Assembly (NCBI GenBank): GCA_018350325.1
Contig: JAEVLN010000002.1
Location: 3,126,295-3,190,294 of the forward strand
DNA length: 64,000 nt
From: Globodera rostochiensis
Lineage: Eukaryota > Nematoda > Chromadorea > Rhabditida > Heteroderidae
Direction: 5' to 3'
The translations under genes and the position numbers were made by a program. Positions 59,001 to 64,000 of this stretch are shown piece by piece. Under the pieces are notes generated by a model. That model saw nothing but the letters and a program-made list of their open reading frames with translations. It was not told where the DNA came from and did not search any database. How positions within the stretch are numbered: position 1 is the first letter of the stretch; each line of letters begins with the position of its first letter.

Positions 59001-59151
59001 CAGCCCATGCCGGTGAGAAGCGATCTTTGGCACTTTGGTTTGGCATTCAATTAGCTTTTAACCCCTCCAGCAGTTGGACCTTTCCTTCATGGACAGCTTT
59101 TCCGTGCAGCCGAACGCCGTCTTTTTGATGGGACAGCAACGGAACGAGTGA
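53050..59151 (+). CDS. sta-1: STAT transcription factor (sta-1-like)
   Basis: STATs are latent cytoplasmic factors that dimerise through SH2-phosphotyrosine contacts and bind DNA. The first exon found begins after TTTTCAG at 53049; an upstream exon or the Met at about 53126 may be the true start. Coiled-coil exons: FVNDLTELQRLQLAISQLEA, SQLISERLLDWKNCQKLSQ. DNA-binding domain: CMLVTQSFVVAVQPDPVLK, IVVKVRLLIGERLGIKQQL, FHITPFQLGNLGKFDVWTLS, DCDAQAVILWQ and NRTNASDDVSMVAWPDLR. Linker: ESDLAYLGDKLGMHSH and NFSFWEWFFLIMQLIKQKLL. SH2: WLVGFISKQDTSS, TFLLRFSDTQTGAVSIGFV with the phosphate-binding Arg, and PFHLAPFTIKDLDQLSLASR. The likely phosphotyrosine is in SPTGYIGSEIVMVAKT. The C-terminus ends DLSFMDSFSVQPNAVF and the stop is 59149-59151. 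Three introns contain minisatellites. Confidence 0.9.
53517..54414. repeat. G-rich minisatellite, about 900 bp, in a STAT intron
   Basis: Nearly pure purine, with G runs separated by AGGA, GGAA or GAGGA; T and C are rare. Units of about 20-60 bp recur (for example GGGATGGGGGAATGAGGGA at 53678, 53739 and 53809). It lies between the exon ending CACCAAATGTTC and the exon starting near 54470. The long Gly/Arg/Glu or Pro frames are artefacts. Confidence 0.95.
56147..56548. repeat. 30-bp minisatellite, about 13 copies, in a STAT intron
   Basis: The unit is GGATAGTGCCCCC followed by 9-14 G and TAAAT. Length changes fall in the G run. CCCCCGGGGG makes each unit self-complementary. Confidence 0.95.
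56925..57385. repeat. GATCA-rich degenerate minisatellite in a STAT intron
   Basis: Many imperfect units built from CCCCGATCAGA and TTCAGATCATCC/GTCAGATTA over about 450 bp, between the exon ending PDLR and the exon beginning RVLRHKFFLF. Confidence 0.9.
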
Positions 59152-60823
59152 CCTCAAAAACTGAACGAGCGAAAGAATTGATTAGCCGAACAATCAAAAA
59201 CATTATTAATTTAATTAATTTTATATTAATTTAATCATATCTCAAGCCAATCGCTCTTTTTCTGCCGAACTTTTAACGCTCTGATGATCAATGATCAGCG
59301 CCGGAGGCACCGAATTGGGTCGGTTGGAGCCCGAGTTTTGTGCTTGCCCGGGAACCGAAATTTGAAAACGGTCGTCGGAGTCGGAGCAAAAATGGCAATT
59401 CTTTCGAATTTACGAGTCGAATAAAGTTTTGAAAATAAATGATAAAGCTTCCTCACAATTTACATCAATTTCTGTTTTGGGCCCGCCCGCAACTGATCAG
59501 ATCAGATCATTCCGTTTTCTTCCCTTTCTCTACCACCACCGACACAAAATCACTGATCGATGTGCTCCCTTAAAAATATAATTCATTTCAAGACCATTCA
59601 TTCATTTGTCACCCGTTTTTTAATGTTTTATGTCGCGTAAAAACAGCACTTTTAGCCCACTTAATGTCGCCTAAGGCAAAAGGAAACTGATCAGAAAGAA
59701 ATCGGCAAAACGTGTTGTTTTGGCCGCCCCCTCAAGGGCAATTTGGCCCGAATGGTTCCGCCCCCCCCCCCCCCCTCAAACATTTGTCGCCTTATTCCAA
59801 CGATCATTCCATTCCAATCTTCCGAAGCCGCGCAATTCCATCTAAATGATATCCCCCCCCCCCCCCCTCTAAAACAACCTGTTTGCCCCCTCCCCCCCCC
59901 CCCCGGGTGTTTGCCTCCATTGGGCCGTGTCCTTTCTGCCCCCTCCCCCTCCCCTCCAGCGTTTTTTACCATTCCTCCCATTTTTGAGCTTTTCCCACAA
60001 AATTGGGCATAACATTCATTCATTAATATTCTTTTCTCTCACATCAGCAACTTTATTTTCATTCAATCAAATAGCAACAAAAAAACACTTGACATTAACA
60101 ACAAAAGTCAATGTGCAAATTAAGGGTTTTTAAATTTATTTTTAAACAATATTTGTTTTGTGCGCAATTCCTTGAGGAGTCTCCCAAAAAAAAATGTTTC
60201 CCATTTGTCATTAAAGTGAAAACATTACAAATTAACCTTGAATAAAAAGTAAATGAATTTATGCTCGGAACCGTGAAGAAGAAAAAGAAGAAAATAACAC
60301 AGCGAAATTGGCCGCAGTCAAAAACAGCGCCGCGGGGGGGGGACTTCGCCAAATCGCGCGAATTTCGTCGCCCCCCCCCCACGTTCAACAGAAAGTCCAA
60401 AGAAAAGTTTCAATTCAAAGCCTTAAAAGCCCAAATATTTTTATTGTTTGGAGGAACACAGTGATTGCACCAAAACGGTCGAGACAGAACGGTTGCCTTG
60501 CCTCCCCCCCCCCCCGTCCCCAACCCCTCGGGGGGGGGGGGGCGGGCGGGGACAGAGAATGCCCAGCCCCCAAAAGGTAATTGATTGCGCGCAACAATCA
60601 CTCACCCGTCCTCCGACTGACTCTGATCGCCGGCCGACACTTTCTCCCCCCCCAACCCCCCCCCCCCCCCCCCAATCATTGCCTCCATAAACGGGTCCGT
60701 CCGTCCGTCCTTCCCGGGACAATCGCTCCCAATTATTGCGTTTCACTTTTCCACCATTTGCCCTTCGCCACTTTCGCTTTATTGGGCCGTCAAACACACT
60801 CCGTTCACTTCTGTCCCAGCAAA
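59152..60823. other. Intergenic between STAT and secreted-protein gene
   Basis: No gene is recognised. An AATAAA at about 59420 could be the STAT polyadenylation signal. C and G runs lie at 59761-59775, 59853-59867, 59891-59904, 60371-60380, 60506-60541 and 60656-60673. Confidence 0.5.
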
Positions 60824-62991
60824 ATGCCGTTTATAAATTCGACGACCTCAAAAACTTTTGGCACTTTTATTCTCTGCCTTTTGTCTGTCACCCAATTGGC
60901 CCAATGCGATGTGCTCGATCAGGTCACACTTTGCTTTATTCAGTGGAAGCTTATTCCGATCAGCAAACAGCAATGACAAAATCCATTTTAGTTGACCAAA
61001 CGTGGTCAGGCTCTTCTTGTGGATGCTAGGATGGAGGGCATCGAGATCAGACAGTGCACTTGTCCAGGTGCGGGGGGGGGGCTTATTCAAAGGCAAGAAG
61101 CGGGAAACCGGGGCCCATTGTGAGGGGGGGAGCTGTGCTAGCAGTACACGTACAGCCTCACAACCATTCACTTTATATGTAACTGAACTTTCTTAACCCA
61201 TCAGAGCAGACGGAGTGCATTGACGAGATGCAAATGCAGGCCATCGACTGTGTGAAAAGCTGTTGGACAACGTTCAGCGCGGTGGGTGGGTGGCCAATTC
61301 GGGCCCCGCGCAATGTTTTTGATGCCGTCGACTTGCATTATTCAAAAATTAACTCTTTTAATGCATTTTTTAATGCTTACTGCCTAACCTTTTGGGTACC
61401 GGGCGGGAGGGGACACGCCGCAGGGGAAGAGGCGACCTCGGGAGAGAAGAAACTCGGGAACCCTAACGGGGATGACCTCCAATTCGATCTCTGTTCCCTG
61501 GGGGGTGCCCAATGGATCGATCGATTAATTGTCGGGACAAAAAACAAAATTGTGCAAAATTTTTTTTATTTTTTATTGAATGACGTTTCCGCGACACAAT
61601 TCGGCAATTGTCGCAATTAATTTGGACACAAAGCGATTGGGGACCAATTTTGATTTTGACAGATCACCGATCAACCGCAAAAGTTGCGAACGTGCTTTGT
61701 GAGAGCGGACGTGTTGATCGGTCTGTTTACCAAAATGTTGGAAATTTCTTGCTCAAATTCCCACTCAAAAGATGAATTCGTCAAATGCTTTGAGAACACC
61801 GTGGAATCGTGGGTTTAATAGCGCCAAACAAAAAAACTGGGCTGTTCGAGAGTCTCGACATTGTGAAAAAATGCGCTAATTGTAAAGTTTCGTTTCATAA
61901 TTTACCGCCCAAAAATCTCCGATTTGAAGAAAGTCTTGAACAGCTAAACGTTTCTTTATTAACAAGTCACTGCTAATCCAATTAAACAGATGTCTCCAAC
62001 AACGCGAAGAAAAAATGATCAACAAGGTAATTAATGCGGGGTTTGAGAGACTGGCATTTGCACTCTCCAATCAATGTCCATGTTTGCCGATCTGACCCCC
62101 CCCCCCCCCGTCGACAGGTGAACATCACAGAAATGTTCCGGTTAGGCATTGAACGGATCGAGAAGACCAAGGCGCAACTGCTCAAGAGTTTGGCCGGTGC
62201 GTAAATGACAAACAAAGCTTTTGAACTTGCCAATTTAATGTTTAGATGGCCCCATCAAGAAGGTAATGCTTTTGAACATTGTCGGGTTAAAGAACCTTCA
62301 ATTCCCAAAAATAAGATTATGGACACGACCAGCAAGTTTGGCGTTTGCGTTAAGGTCAGTCCGATCTGATCAGCCCCCCACCCCCACCCCCCGATCAATT
62401 CAAACTTTGTCCAGGACTGTTTCTTGGCCAAGAACCCCAACCAGTACTGCTTCGACGAAAAAGAGTCTGTTGAAGAACAACGATCCGTTCTAATCGGGCA
62501 ATTTCCCTCCAATGTCCCAACTTCCATCCCCTCCCCAATCAGCTGTCAGCCCCTTTTGGTCGGTGCAAAGGCCACAAAATCACTGAGAAAGTGTACCAAA
62601 CGGATCGACTGGAAGAAGGAATCGGGCGAATTGTGCGGTCAGTTTTATAAGACAAAAAATGTCATGTCATTTTCTGTGGCTTTAACAGAGTGTTCGGTGA
62701 AAGCAGGCATCGCCGACATGGAGCAGTACTGGTAGGGAGTGCATGCGTTGTAAATGACCTCCCCAAAATTGATTGGTCTTGCCAGCGAGATTTAAGCAAA
62801 AACAAAAAAAGTGCCACTTTTGAATGGTTCCCTCATGTGAAAATGAATGATGCTTCTTTTTTACACATTGTGACTTCCCCTCCCCTTCCAACTCATTCAG
62901 TCCCATGCTGAAATTGATGGGCGGAAGACCGGAAGAAAAGAGGAGAAACGGTGCCAGGGGGCGCCCGACGGGCCAGCAACAAAAGCAGTGA
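60824..62991 (+). CDS. Secreted cysteine-containing nematode protein
   Basis: ATG 60824 begins a signal peptide (TFGTFILCLLSVTQLAQCDV) ending at a donor after LDQ. Later exons give ECIDEMQMQAIDCVKSCWTT (about 61210), then QKLRTCFVRADVLIGLFTKM and EISCSNSHSKDEFVKCFENT (61665-61816). CLQQREEKMINK follows, then VNITEMFRLGIERIEKTKAQ, a tiny exon DGPIKK, PKNKIMDTTSKFGVCVK, DCFLAKNPNQYCFDEK and LLVGAKATKSLRKCTKRIDW. ECSVKAGIADMEQYW leads to a basic tail ending at 62991. Repeated Cys spacing of about 4-20 residues recalls nematode DUF19/T20D4.11-like secreted domains, but I cannot confirm this. Some 3' junctions (62465-62640) are uncertain. Confidence 0.65.
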
Positions 62992-63545
62992 ATGCCGCCG
63001 TCCGATCACAACGGGAAGTGATTGATCACTCACGCGATCGAACTCTTTTTGCGGAGGGGAAATGCCTTCATAACAATTTCCGAAGAACAGCCAATCAAAT
63101 CCCAACAAACATTTTTGAAGACGTTGCCGCACCCCCCCCCCCCCCTCCCTCAATTTGGCCTAATGGATTTTTGTTTGAAGCACCGGCATGGACAGAAAAT
63201 CCGAAAGCAATCCACGCATTTTGATCAAGTTTATGTCCGTCATTATTTCTTCGTCCATGTCGGATGGACTGATCGTTCGTCAAATGTGTAAACCGACAAA
63301 CCGATTCAGCTTTTGTCTAATCACTATAAAACATTTACGAATGAAAATGACTCATAAATGTAAATGTATAAGCAACCAATTTGTATAAAGAGAACACACG
63401 CAACACACACACTTTTATTTAATCATCATCGTAATCAAAGAATCAGACAAAAAAATCAATGATCCGATCGATCTTTGGATTGGTTTCGATCACTATTCAA
63501 AGGGCGAGGGGGAGGGAAGGTCTTCGCGAAATGTCATCTCAGCAT
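62992..63545. other. Convergent intergenic region
   Basis: No gene recognised. A C run lies at 63132-63145. TTTTATTTAAT near 63413 could be a minus-strand polyadenylation signal for the gene at the right edge. Confidence 0.45.
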
Positions 63546-64000
63546 TTAAATCAAATCAGTCATCAGTGACTGCCGTAGCCTCTCAAACTCTTCAATCTTC
63601 AAATTGTACAATCAGCAGGACGTAGCCAGAAGGGGGGAGAGGTCGAGCATGGAAATTTGGCCATTTTTGGTATTTTAGATTAAAAAACCTTTCAACCAAA
63701 AACTTTTCGAGTGTCATGTTTTGGTTGTTGGCCCCCCGAACCCCGCCCATACTGGCTACAAGTCCCGTGGTTGTCTCATAAACGAAAAGCATAAATTGTA
63801 CAGACGTTTTTTTCATTTCAAATGAGTCAATCAAACACAATCACTGATTGGAGTGTCCTTTATCCTCAAGGTTTGACCGGGTTCCTCCGGGACGACGTCC
63901 TCTCTGCAGAAGGTGTGAAAGGCCTAAACGGAATAAATTCAATGGATGGCAGCGCTTCCGCACTGTCTCATTCTGTTCGCCACACCTTTCCGTCCGAAAG
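63546..64000 (-). CDS. 3' exons of an unidentified gene, cut by the window edge
   Basis: Minus-strand exon 63923-63878 reads AFHTFCREDVVPEEP, and after an intron exon 63589-63546 reads EFERLRQSLMTDLI and stops. The phases agree (1/2 split of a Glu codon). An earlier exon ends at a donor (CGGAAAG/GTGTGG) near 63983. The family is not recognised. The terminal intron contains an inverted-repeat element. Confidence 0.6.
63616..63765. mobile_element. hAT-like MITE remnant in an intron
   Basis: Starts CAGGACGTAGCCAGAAGGGG and ends CTGGCTACAAGTCC, resembling the ends of the element at 14340-14624. No target duplication is visible. Confidence 0.5.

Overview
The window is nuclear DNA from a nematode. 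Every recognisable gene is broken by many short introns (about 34-60 bp, mostly GT-AG), and the best protein matches I know are C. elegans proteins: ceh-32, TBCK, rfc-4, unc-43, cab-1, spk-1, sta-1 and a broken mev-1 copy. Palindromes built from the nematode telomere hexamer TTAGGC are also present. The divergence from C. elegans and the very many G/C homopolymer tracts suggest a tylenchid, perhaps a plant-parasitic cyst-type nematode; that last step is inference. All homology calls come from memory of the families, not from a search. The exon models were built by reading splice sites and checking that reading frame carries across each junction.

Layout. Positions 1-10.7 kb are gene-poor and full of G/C homopolymers and minisatellites, ending in an 84-unit 12-bp array. 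From 10.7 to 14.2 kb is a Six3/6-class homeobox gene (ceh-32-like), with extra low-complexity coding exons just upstream. From 15.2 to 18.3 kb is TBCK (pseudokinase plus RabGAP domain). From 18.4 to 23.6 kb lie small inverted-repeat elements, two exons of single-pass membrane proteins on the minus strand, and an inverted, re-framed copy of a TBCK exon. rfc-4 (clamp-loader subunit) is at 23.8-25.5 kb and unc-43 (CaMKII) at 27.7-35.1 kb.

From 34.2 to 40.0 kb is a segmental duplication of the junction between the convergent 3' ends of unc-43 and cab-1. Between the two copies lie a frameshifted SDHC/mev-1 pseudogene, an unidentified membrane-protein gene and a MITE-like element. cab-1 (NPDC1 family) runs 43.1 to 39.9 kb on the minus strand; I could rebuild all 12 coding exons in frame (546 aa), with a dead Mutator-like transposase inside intron 3. 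spk-1 (SR-protein kinase) is at 44.4-48.3 kb, divergent from cab-1. The GHMP half of an L-fucokinase is on the minus strand at 51.4-48.9 kb. A STAT transcription factor (sta-1-like) occupies 53.0-59.2 kb and carries three different minisatellites in its introns. A cysteine-containing secreted protein is at 60.8-63.0 kb, and the 3' end of another minus-strand gene lies at the right edge.

The genes form no single pathway. unc-43, cab-1 and perhaps TBCK relate to neuronal signalling and membrane traffic, and ceh-32 to anterior/neural development. The most interesting material is structural: the G-tract density, arrays that carry internal variant patterns, the duplicated convergent junction, and exon fragments reused in a new frame.
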